64,000 nt of DNA from Puccinellia tenuiflora (Eukaryota > Streptophyta > Magnoliopsida > Poales > Poaceae). Under the pieces are notes generated by a model. The model saw only the letters and a program-made list of their open reading frames with translations. It searched no databases and was not told the DNA's origin. This document shows, piece after piece, positions 32,801 through 42,929 of the stretch (the first letter of the stretch is position 1; every line of letters starts with the position of its first letter). The translations under genes were made by a program, and so were the position numbers. The stretch spans positions 1 to 64,000 of the forward strand of contig QRDG01000408.1 of the NCBI GenBank assembly GCA_012064385.1, read 5' to 3'.

Positions 32801-33556
32801 AATGCGCTGGCTAAAAAGATCATAGACAACTTGCACCTTATGATGACTATTACTTGACTAGTAAGATAGATTACATGAATAATAATCTGATTAAAACTTG
32901 ATCAACCGTGTGCGTGCCTTTGGGTTGCTCCTCGTGGGTTGATCGTGGAGTAACAATCGGCTGGGTATTGTTTGGTGATAGAATAGTTGGTTCCTTATGC
33001 GCTCTCTTACCTTGTCTCTGTTAGACGGAAGTTGTAGCGTGTCTCTATTAGTTGATAGTGTTGCTTGCTGCTGCCTCAATCGCTAACCCTCTTCCACCGG
33101 AATTCCAGCTTTGATATCTTGTGAGTATTACTTGCCAGTACTGTTTTATAGTACTGACCCCTTCGGGGCTGCTATTCCAATGCAGCCAACAGGTTTGAAG
33201 TCTGACGACGTTAGCTTGGGAATCCCTCCGGCTTGGCCTGGGCAGGGATATGGTGCCTTTGCTTATCTTCAGGACTCTTAGTCCAATTTGCTTCTTGTCC
33301 GTAGCCGGACGCTACCCGCTTCCGTTGTTATTTGGATCTTTGTATTGTATCTTTGGTTCTTGACTCTGTGAGTCATTGTATATATGTTCTTTTGTGGGTT
33401 CCATCGAGAACTGTTGTAATGTTATCACAATTCCACCCGCATAACGTGTGTGTTGCGACCTGCACGTTATGCCTGGTGGGCGTCCTTTAGGATCGTTATT
33501 ATGCGGATTTGGCTGGAACGCTAAAATCTGCATAGTACCGATCTTGGGGCGTTACA
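29840..33556 (+). repeat. 5' LTR of the giant-LTR element
   Basis: The first third is pyrimidine-rich, with a long C-run near 30548-30567. It is followed by a GC-rich part with repeated CCGTCGTGAAG, CCCGATGC and CGACTACCTCGACTAC words (about 31090-31590). The last half is ordinary-composition DNA ending before the primer-binding site. Long open frames in the GC-rich part are composition effects. Confidence 0.9.
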
Positions 33557-33559
33557 AAG

Positions 33560-33572
33560 TGGTATCAGAGCC
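33560..33572 (+). promoter_or_regulatory. primer-binding site of the giant-LTR element
   Basis: TGGTATCAGAGCC, complementary to initiator tRNA-Met, three bases after the 5' LTR. Confidence 0.85.
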
Positions 33573-33997
33573 ATGGTTCTTCGATACCCCGCGGGTCCAG
33601 TCTGCCTGTAGGATACCCTAGCTAATGGTCGTTGTTTGTAGAGTGTCAAAACTATTTTATTAAAGTTATTTGAAAAGATCTCAATAGGACTCTTGTTTAT
33701 TCCTTACCTCTATTCTATTCCTCCTTTTACCTTATATGATTTAAATCTTCTCTCTTATCTATCTTCAGAGTCATAGTATCTTCGTGGGTGGACGATCTTT
33801 GCATTTTATCCTAATAGGTTCGATCTTCGGAAGGATCTCAACAGACGAACTTCGCCATCGACGTAAGCAAGAACCTCTTGTTAGTGGTGTCGAGAAGATC
33901 AACATGACGCTCGAAGATTCGATAGTTTACCTTGCTCTTCTTCTCCCCGACGGTAGCGTGGATCGCGGGGGCGCGATCCCTTGTTAGTGGTGTCGGT

Positions 33998-36900
33998 TGT
34001 AATGCCCCGGGGTTTTCCCCAAATTAGTTTTTGCTTGTTTTTCTTATTGCATCATCATGACATCAGCATCATCGCATCGCATGTTTTTGTCCGCAAAAAC
34101 TATTTTTAATAAACCCTATTTTATTTTTCTAAAATTGTTGGAAAAATATTTTATCGAGACAGTCGTCTCCGTTTTCCAAAAATTAATTGCCAAATTTAAT
34201 TTGCAAAAGAAAAATAAATTTGAGCGAGCGAGAGAGTAGCCCAAATCCAGCCCAAGCCCACCTAACCTGAAACCCTAGGGTTTGCCCTAGTTCCCCCTGG
34301 CAGTTTTGTTTTCCCACCCCCTCCCCTTTTGCAGCCACCCTCCTCCCTTTTCTGTTTTTCGCGAATAGGTCCTCCCACCTCTCTCCTTTTTCTTTTTCCC
34401 CTCTCTTCCCTTTTCTTTCTTTTTCTTTTTCTCTTTTTCCCTTTTTCTTTTCCTCTCTCCCTCTCACCTTTCTCCTTCCTCCCTCCAGCACGCACCCGTC
34501 CTCATCCTCCACGCACCACGCCGTCGCCTCCCTTCCTCCTTCCTCCGAGCCCGTCTCGATTCCCTTCCCAGGCCGCACCTCTCCTTCCTCCGGCCCCCTT
34601 CCCCGAGCCGCGCGTCCGCGACCTCGAGCCCGACCGCCTGCACCCTCTTCCCGAGCTCGTGCTCCCACCTCCCTCGATCCCGTCCTCTCCTCCTCCTCTG
34701 GCTATCCTCCCCCCCCCCCCCCCCCCCGATCTCCATCTTCCCCATGGCCCCCTGGTCCTCCCCTTCTTCCTCCCCCGTAGGACCCTCTCCCTGCCTCCTC
34801 CTCTCCCTCCTCCTCCAGCTCGCCTCCCTCCGGCCGCCGGCCAGCTCCTACTCCCCGTCCTCGACTGCCGCCGGCCGACCTCTGCCACCTCACCTCCGGC
34901 TCCCCTGCTGCCTCCTCCTCGTTTCCCGCCGGTTCCCTGCCTCTCACCGAGCGTGTGGCCGTGGCCCTTCTCCTCCTCCTCGTCCCTGCTATCTGTCCCC
35001 GACGCCGTGGTCGCCCGCTGCTCTGCTTCTGCTGCTGCTCTCCATGTCCGTCCTCCGTACGCGTCTCCGCATGTGTTGTTTGCCCTCCCCGACGGTGCTC
35101 GTGCTGCTGTCCTGTGTGATGCATGCTGCTGCTGTTGCTTTTCCCCGACGTGTTTCCGTCCCCGATGCCCGACACTTGTTTGATGAAATTCCTGCAAGAG
35201 ACCTTGTGTCTTTTCCCGCATCCGCAACCGGTGCCCGATGTCCTCCGTGACGTGTTCCCGGCGCTGTCTTCCCGTTTCCCCGATGCCGTGAAGTGGTTCC
35301 CCGTTTGCCTCCGTGAAGCCGTTTCCCGACGGCCGCTTCCCGTTCCCGTTGTGTTCCCGTTTTCGACGCGTTCCCCGTCGTGAAGCACCTCGTTTTTCCG
35401 TCGTGAAGCCATTCCGATGTTTCCCGATGCATGCTTCCCGTCGTGAACCCGTCCTCCGTTCCCGTCGTGAAGCGCCGTGAAGCCCGGTGCCGTGGACCGA
35501 CAAGATCTTCCCCGACCGGAATCCGAGTTCTCCGATGCCGTGATCCCCGACCACCGTTAACCCCGTCGACCCCGAAGCCCGGAATGCCAAGGTCCGCCAC
35601 GACAACGACCCGAGTACGACTACCTCCCCGACGACGACCCGAGTACGACTACTTCCACGACGTCGACTACCTCGACTACTCCGACTCCGGATGAACGACT
35701 ACCTCGACTACTTCGACTACGACCCGAAGACGACGGCTTCCAATCCGGAGTTCCCCTATCCGATGTGTGACCCCAACCCTAAACCCCTATATGCCATATA
35801 TATCCGTATCTTATAAAATCATGCATCATTAATTTAACATCGCACCTTTTCCTCCATCTAGTCGAATTAATCCAAATTTAATTATGGGATTTGTCCGGTG
35901 TATCTATATTGTGCACCGATCCTATTTAAAATGATTTGCCATGTGTTAGGGAATAAAAATTGGACAACCTTTAATTTGTCATGCATCATGTCATCAACAT
36001 GCTGTTTCTTTTGCCATAGAAGTAAAATGCATCTTTTCTTTGCCCAGTGTTTGTTGCTTCTTCGGATAGGCCGTTGAGTTGATGTGAGCAACGACAGGTT
36101 CTGCTACCTCTACCGGATTGCAGGCAAGTGATACTCCCTTGCTATCTTCGCTTGTTTTCTGTCTCTCACACGTCCTATCTTTTGTTCCTTGCTAGCCTTA
36201 TATTGCGATGCTTGTGTCTCGATCCTATTTGCATGTTTACCTTGCAGCCATGATATAGCCACCCCTCCACATCCTATTACCCTGTTGCTTGTTTATCTTG
36301 TTGGCCTTGCGAGTCGTAGTGCATGCTTAGGCTTGTTTTGCTCGAGTCATGTTCTAGTCTTGTTATAATTTGATAGTTGGGTTAATTCACATGATAATCT
36401 TTAATGTTTGGCGATGGGATATAATTAATAAAGATAAGGCACCGGCGGAAGGCCAATCGTGGTGATTTGTTCTGCTAGTGTCGCCTAGGACCCGAGTTCT
36501 TTTCCGCTGATCCAAGACTGAGCGCGCTAACCACATGTGGGAGTTCTATGGGCCTCCCCGCAATCTATTACCGGATCCTCAAACCTGTCCAGGTTGCCAC
36601 AAGTAGTTCGGGTGTTTCTACGGTTACAAGCGCGGATGATATGGTAAGATGGATACGTGGTTACTTACGTAGGGCTTGCGGTATGATGCGAAGTGACCAA
36701 CTCATGGTAGTTTGTGTCACCTAGCACTTAGGCGCAAACGGTTAGGCCCACCGCGAAGCTTCGGCCGGACTTTCAAGGTGGATCAGTCCTAGCTAGGTGG
36801 CTCCCTGGACTTGTTTGTAGAGAAGGGAAGTATTGCATTGAAACCTCCACCGGTACACCTCTAAGCGAGAGTTTCGATGCGTGTGGGTTCATTGGTGCAT

Positions 36901-37713
36901 CCCTGCAGGGTTAAATCTTTTCGAAAGCCGTGTCCGCGGTTATGGACGACTTGGTGAAATGCGCTGGCTAAAAAGATCATAGACAACTTGCACCTTATGA
37001 TGACTATTACTTGACTAGTAAGATAGATTACATGAATAATAATCTGATTAAAACTTGATCAACCGTGTGCGTGCCTTTGGGTTGCTCCTCGTGGGTTGAT
37101 CATGGAGTAACAATCGGCTGGGTATTGTTTGGTGATAGAATAGTTGGTTCCTTATGCGCTCTCTTACCTTGTCTCTGTTAGACGGAAGTTGTAGCGTATC
37201 TCTATTAGTTGATAGTGTTGCTTGCTGCTACCTCAATCGCTAACCCTCTTCCACCGGAATTCCAGCTTTGATATCTTGTGAGTATTACTTGCCAGTACTG
37301 TTTTATAGTACTGACCCCTTCGGGGCTGCTATTCCAATGCAGCCAACAGGTTTGAAGTCTGACGACGTTAGCTTGGGAATCCCTCCGGCTTGGCCTGGGC
37401 AGGGATATGGTGCCTTTGCTTATCTTCAGGACTCTTAGTCCAATTTGCTTCTTGTCCGTAGCCGGACGCTACCCGCTTCCGTTGTTATTTGGATCTTTGT
37501 ATTGTATCTTTGGTTCTTGACTCTGTGAGTCGTAGTATATATGTTCTTTTGTGGGTTCCATCGAGAACTGTTGTAATGTTATCACAATTCCACCCGCATA
37601 ACGTGTGTGTTGCGACCTGCACGTTATGCCTGGTGGGCGTCCTTTAGGATCGTTATTATGCGGATTTGGCTGGAACGCTAAAATCTGCATAGTACCGATC
37701 TTGGGGCGTTACA
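33998..37713 (+). repeat. 3' LTR of the giant-LTR element
   Basis: Near-identical to 29840-33556, with scattered substitutions and 1-5 base indels, for example in the homopolymer runs near 34315 and 34706. No clear polypurine tract precedes it at 33970-33997, which is unusual. Confidence 0.9.
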
Positions 37714-38010
37714 TTGAATCCAAGCAGCGGCAAGGCGCTCTGATCATTCAGTTCATCGACCGAATACAAATCAAACGGTTTCACCTGCATACGCCCTACG
37801 GTGCATTTGATATGCGGGCACTCTCTAGCCATAGTAGGGTTGTATGCAGGTGATACCGTGTGTTTTGTTCTATCTACAAATCCTTCAGTTCATCGACCGA
37901 ATACAAATCATTCAGATTCCATGCATACATCCCGACGGTGCATATAGTCAAAACATATGTACGGTTTGTATTTGCATATAGCCATTATTACAAATCACCA
38001 ACATCCCTAT

Positions 38011-41000
38011 CTAGTGTTGTGGTTTTCTTCTGCGCCGTAGCCATGGAGCATCTTCATCATTTAACAGGATGCATGGGTCAGTTTTTACTGTGAAGGGCGG
38101 AATTTCATGAAACTTATTATAATCTTCTGACATGTCTGTCTTGTCATCTACTCCCACAATGTTTCTTTTCCCTGAAAGAACTATGTGGCGCTTTGGCTCA
38201 TCGGACGATGTATTCTTTGCTGATTTCTTTTTCTCGATTTGGTAGACATGTCCTTCACATAGAAAACCTGAGCCACATCGTTCGCTAGGACGAATGGTTC
38301 GTCCATGTATGCAAGCTTTTTGAGATCCACTGTTGTCATGCCGTACTTTTGTTCTACATGTACCCCGCCTCCTGTCAGCTTGACCCATTTGCACCGAAAC
38401 AAAGGGACCTTAAAAGTAGGTCCATAGTCAAGTTCCCATATCTCCTCTATGTATCCATAATATGTGTCCTTCTGCCCATTGTCGTCTGTTGCATCAAAGC
38501 GGACACCACTGTTTTGGTTGGTGCTCTTTTTATCTTGGGAGATCGTGTAAAATGTATTCTCATTTATCTCGTACCCTTGGAAAGTACATATAGTCGACGA
38601 TGGTAACCTGGCCAACAAGTACAGCTGATCTCCAACAGTGTTGTTATTCATGAGATGTGTCTGCAACCAACTGCCGAAAGTCGCCTCGTGTTCCCCTTTA
38701 ATCCAGGATTCATGCTCCCCCGGGTTTTCGGCGCATAGAATATTCTTGTGTTTCTCGATATACGGAGCAACCACGGTGGAATTGTGTAGAACTGTGTAGT
38801 GTGCTTGAGTGAAAGAAAGCGCGTCCCTACATACTGTTGTTTTCCTTCCTAGTGTGCCTTTTCCAGTCAGCCTTCCTTCATACCGAGATTCAGGAACACC
38901 AATCGGCTTCAGGTCAGGAAGAAAGTCAACACAAAACTCAATGACCTCCTCTGTTCCATAGCCCTTCGAGATGCTTCCTTCTGGCCTAGCACGGTTATGA
39001 ACATATTTCTTTAAGACTCCCATGAACCTCTCGAAGGGGAACATATTGTGTAGAAACACAGGACCGAGAATTCTAATCTCTTCGACTAGGTGAACTAGGA
39101 GGTGCGTCATAATATTGAAGAAGGATGGCGGGAACAACAACTCGAAGATGACCAGACATTGGACCACATCAATCTGTAACCCTGTTAGACTTTCTGGATC
39201 GATTACCTTCTGAGAAATTGCATTGAGGAATGCGCATACCTTCACAATGGCTAGTCGAACATTTTCTGGTAGAATTCCCCTCAATGCAACCGGAAGCAAT
39301 TGCGTCATAAGCACGTGGCAGTCATGAGACTTTAGGTTTTGGAATTTTTTCTCTTTCATATTTACTATTCCCTTTATATTCGACGAGAAGCCAGACGGGA
39401 CCTTGATACTGAAAAGGACTTCAAAAAAGATTTCCTTCTCTTCTTTGGTAAGAGCGTAGCTGGCAGGCCCTTGAAACTGCCCTGCATGCATGCCGTCTCG
39501 TCCTTTATGACGTTGCTGGTCCTCCCGTGCTTCCGGTGTATCTTTTGACTTCTCATACAAGCCCAGGAAGCCTAGAATATTCATGCAAAGATTCTTCGTT
39601 AGGTGCATCACGTCGATTGCAGAGCGGACCTCATGGACTTTCCAATATTCTAGCTCCCAAAATATAGATTTCTTCTTCCACATGGGTGCGTGTCCGTCAG
39701 CGTCATTCGGAACAGGTTCTCTGCCAGGACCCTTTCCAAAGATTACATTTAAATCCTTGACCATACCAAATACATCAGCACCACTACGGGGGACAGGCTT
39801 CGTCCGGGTTTCTTCCTTGCCATTGAAATGCTTTCCTTTTTTCCTTAAGTGATGCCTGAGCGGAAGAAAACGACGATTGTACGGGTACACATTCTTCCTA
39901 CATTTATCCAGATATATACTTTCAGTCTAATCTAAACAGTTCGTGCATGCACTGTATCCTTTGTTCGTCTGTCCTGAAATATTACTAAGTGCAGGCCAAT
40001 CATTGATAGTTATGAACAGCAACGCTCGTAGGTCAAATTCCTCCTGTTTGTGCTCATCCCACACACGTACACCTGGTTCGGCCCACAACTGTAAAAGTTC
40101 ATCAACTAATGGCCTTAGATACACATCAATGTCGTTGCCGGGTTGCTTCGGGCCTTGGATCAGCACTGGCATCATAATGAACTTCCGCTTCATGCACAAC
40201 CAAGGAGGAAGGTTGTAAATACACAGAGTCACGGGCCAGGTGCTGTGACTGCAGCTCGGCTCCCCAAAAGGATTCATGCCATCTGTACTTAGACCAAACC
40301 ATAAGTTCCTTGCGTCACCTGTAAAGTCCGGGAACTCTCTCTCGATTTTTCTCCACTGCCGACCATCAGCCGGGTGCCTCAACATCCCATCTTTCTTACG
40401 GTTTTCCATGTGCCATCGCAACAACTTGGCATGCTCTTTGTTTCTGAACAAACGTTTCAACCGTGGTATTATAGGAGCATACCACATCACCTTGGCAGGA
40501 ACCCTCTTCCTGGGTGGCTCGCCCTCAACATCACCAGGGTCATCTTTTTTTATCTTATACCGCAATGCAGTGCATACCGGACATTTATCCAATATTCTTG
40601 TACTTCTCACCACGGTAGAGGATGCAGTCATTAGGGCATGCATGTATCTTCTGCACGTCTAATCCTAGAGGGCAGACAAGCTTCTTTGCTTCGTACGTAC
40701 TGGCGGGCAATTCGTTATTTCTTGGAAGCATCTTCTTCATTAGTACCAGCAACTTTTCAAATCCCGAGTTAGTCACACCGGTCTCTGCCTTCCACTTCAG
40801 CAATTCTAGTGTGCTACCCAGCTTCTTCTGGCCATCTTCACAAGTTGGGTACAACAATTTGTTGTGGTCCTGTAACATCTGCTCGAACTGCAACCTCTCC
40901 TTTTCTGTGTCGCAGTCTCGCTTTGCATCAGAAATGACCCGACCAAGATCATCAGCGGGCTCATATGCTGCCCGTTCTTCACCTCCTTCTTCATTGTCTT

Positions 41001-41349
41001 CCATTGCGGTATCAGCGTATTCAGGGAACATAGATCGGTAGTTGTCATCATCGTTCTCTTCTTCATCGCCGTCTTCCATCATAACCCCTCTTTCTCCATG
41101 ATAGGTCCAAACATTATAGCCGGACATGAAACCGGACCGAAGCAGGTGGCTCTGAATGACTCTTGAGGAAGTGTAATCCTTCTCATTCCGACATTCGACA
41201 CACGGACAACACATAAAACCATCCCGCCGTTTGTTCGCCTCGGCCACAACGATAAAAGAACGCACGCCTTCTCTATAAGCGCCAGAGCGTCGGTCACCGT
41301 ACATCCATGGGTGGCCCATCTGCATCATGCAACTATATATCAAACGCAA
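38011..41349 (-). pseudogene. CACTA TNP2-type transposase, broken in three places
   Basis: The N-terminus (from 41349) has the transposase-associated Cys/His segment (MYGDRRSGAYREGVRSF, CCPCVECRN, HLLRSGFMSGYNVW). Next come HACPNDCILYRGEKY and LDKCPVC, then the Transposase_21 core (FPDFTGDARNLWFGLSTDGM, LCIYNLPPWLCMKRKF, INDWPALSN, YSACTNCL). Further on are MHLTKNLCMNILGFLG, the DUF4218-like LPVALRGILPENVR and HNMFPFERFMGVLKKYV, and the DUF4216-like YGYIEEIWELDYG and VPLFRCKW. Lesions: a +1 shift near 40593 between EKYKN and LDKC, a TAG stop at 39927-39929 in CLD-stop-TES, and a frame change near 38225-38235 before the last ~70 codons. The protein would bind subterminal repeats and cut the CACTA ends; this copy cannot make it whole. 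Order and length match intact relatives. Confidence 0.88.
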
Positions 41350-41610
41350 TCACGATGCTAAAATTAGTACCGCGTGGTCTAAACGAGAAAGTAGTTGCTA
41401 ACCTTTAGGAAACTTGGAAACAAATATGAGGAAGCTTAAGTGTGGCTCGGACACCTCATATCATATTTGTTTTGTGTGAACTCAAGTGGCATCACTCTAA
41501 CAGGCATTTCACCGAACACCTCTAGTGCATATGTAGGAAAAAAAAACTAGCACAAACCTACACCACTTCCCACCAGGAAAAAAACAAGAGAGGGGGAAGA
41601 GGGGGCTGCA

Positions 41611-41618
41611 TATATATA
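41611..41618 (-). promoter_or_regulatory. possible TATA box of the CACTA transposase
   Basis: TATATATA on the - strand, 262 bp upstream of 41349, followed by CT-rich leader-like sequence. It lies just inside the right subterminal repeats, where CACTA promoters sit. Confidence 0.4.
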
Positions 41619-41619
41619 G

Positions 41620-41969
41620 GGCCAGACTTTTTGTCCCGGTTTGAGATACAAACCGGCACCAAAGGCCACGAAATATGGCCTGGCGCTGGGTCAGTAGCTT
41701 TTGTCGCGGCTCGTATACCAGGCCGCGACTACTGTGCCGAATTCTAGTCCCGGTTAGAGACATGACCCACGACAAATGGGGGGCACCTACCGCAGCAGGG
41801 CCGCAGACCTATTTTGTCCCGGTTTGTATCTCAAGCCGGGACAAAAGGGTCCTAACGAACCGCAACAATTGTTCTGCCGATTTCGGGGCGACGTGGCCTG
41901 AACATTAATCGCGGGTTGAGACACGGCCGCGACTAAAGCCCAGGGCGAAAGGCCTGTTTTCTACTAGTG
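41620..41969. repeat. CACTA right subterminal repeats
   Basis: Several copies of TTGTCCCGGTTTG / CAAGCCGGGACAAAA and TGTCGCGGCTCGTAT / AGGCCGCGACTA, in both orientations, followed by the TIR ending at 41969. The words match the left end in style but not in exact sequence. Confidence 0.7.
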
Positions 41970-42766
41970 ACATAGGCGAACCCCAGCCTGCCGTCCTCCG
42001 TCACCGTGAGCCTGCCCTGGTTCCTGTGCAACGATGGTGATGGTACGTCGAAGGTAGACAGCTTCCCCCTGGCCATGTCGAACTCCACAATGAACGGATA
42101 GCTCCCCGGTTTGCAGATGAAGTAGAACACGTTCTCCACGAGAACGCTAGTAAACTCAGAACCCGTTCCCCACGGGAACACTTTGCCCACGAGACGGCTG
42201 GTGGGGAGGGCGGCCACTGGCTCGCCCCACTCGCCGGCCTCCAACGAGTAAACGCAGCCGATGGCACAGCCCAGCCCTGCCCACCAAGGCCACAGCGAAG
42301 GGCCCTCCGTTGTAGTCGAGGTGGTCGCAGCCGGCGGCAGAGCAGAACACCATAGCTTCGTAGTGGGCGAACAGCGGTACCGGTGCCGCCACCATCGCCG
42401 GCAAGGGCGGCACGGCCCACTGCTCGTCCGTGACGGGGTCCCACACGAGAGGGTCACGAGGCCTTCTGTCCAATCATTGGTACTGAGAAGGACGCGGCCG
42501 TGCAGGGCGGAGATGGCGCGCATGCGGCGGCGGTCAGGGGCGGCCGGGCGGAAGGAGGAGGTGGGGACGATCCGGTGGAACGTGCGGTAGTGGCGGAGAA
42601 AGCCGGAGTCGGTGAGGACGCTGCGCCAGGGCTTGCAGGCGAGTGAGGCACGCGCGAGGGACACCGGATCGTCCGGCGAGATGCGGATGAGGATCTCGGG
42701 GATCAGGTCATCGATTAGCCGCGGCGGTGGAGAGCATTGACGCCGTCTCGGCCGGGGCGTGCACAT
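41970..42766 (-). pseudogene. F-box protein pseudogene truncated by the CACTA end
   Basis: From ATG at 42766 the frame gives an N-terminal F-box (IDDLIPEILIRISPDDPVSL, ARASLACKPWRSVLTD), residues ~17-55, as in large grass F-box families that act as SCF ubiquitin-ligase adaptors. Later segments are typical of the same family: VWDPVTDEQWAVPPLPAM and AMVFCSAAGCDHLDY in one shifted frame, then SLEAGEWGEPVAALP, VENVFYFICK, MARGKLSTFDVP and VTEDGRLGFAYV back in the first frame. This needs two compensating frameshifts near 42460 and 42285. After FAYV the sequence passes directly into the CACTA inverted repeat, so roughly the last third is missing. The left CACTA flank (before 20241) does not obviously continue the gene. 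Confidence 0.8.
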
Positions 42767-42929
42767 CGAGCTTGGAGCGGATGAGGGGCGATCCGGCCGC
42801 GGGGTCGCTGAACGGCGGGCATCGTCTATTCAGCGACCCGTGCGGGGTGAATCCCGCATCGCACACCCCCCAAAATAGGCTTCGCGCGTTTGACTGCTTC
42901 TGGCGCGTTTGACTGGTGCGAGGTGAATG

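Larger units (their letters stand above)
29840..37713 (+). mobile_element. LTR retroelement with giant LTRs and a 441-bp interior
   Basis: Two near-identical direct copies, 29840-33556 (3717 bp) and 33998-37713 (3716 bp), both start TGTAATGCCCCGGGG and end GGGGCGTTACA. The whole is flanked by the 5-bp duplication TTGAA (29835-29839 and 37714-37718). The interior 33557-33997 starts with AAG and a tRNA-Met primer-binding site and encodes no gag or pol. It is a non-autonomous (LARD/TRIM-like) element where LTRs make up 94% of the length. TGTAATGCC...GGCGTTACA ends plus tRNA-Met priming recall Tekay-type Ty3 chromoviruses, a tentative assignment. In the last ~680 bp of the two LTRs I count about five substitutions, so insertion is recent. 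It lies in the CACTA element between its unknown ORF and its transposase. Confidence 0.93.
20241..41969 (-). mobile_element. CACTA (En/Spm) transposon with nested insertions, 21.7 kb
   Basis: The left end is CACTAGTGGAGACTGGACC. The right end, read on the - strand, is CACTAGTAGAAAACAGGCC. Both carry subterminal repeats with the words TTAGTCGCGG and CCGGGAC. Removing the two nested retroelements leaves about 11.3 kb, a normal autonomous size. Gene order from the right end is: TNP2-type transposase (41349-38011), an unknown ORF (29070-28543), then a second gene with a Ulp1-type protease domain (27009-20745), all on the - strand. Flanking trinucleotides differ (CAC left, ACA right), so no target duplication is seen. 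The left flank is retroelement DNA and the right flank is an F-box pseudogene. Both core genes carry inactivating changes, so the copy is presumably non-autonomous now. Confidence 0.85.

Noticed and set aside
34329..35605. 284- and 367-codon ORFs in the 3' LTR
   Set aside because: Counterparts of the 5' LTR frames but of different length because of small indels, so not conserved proteins.
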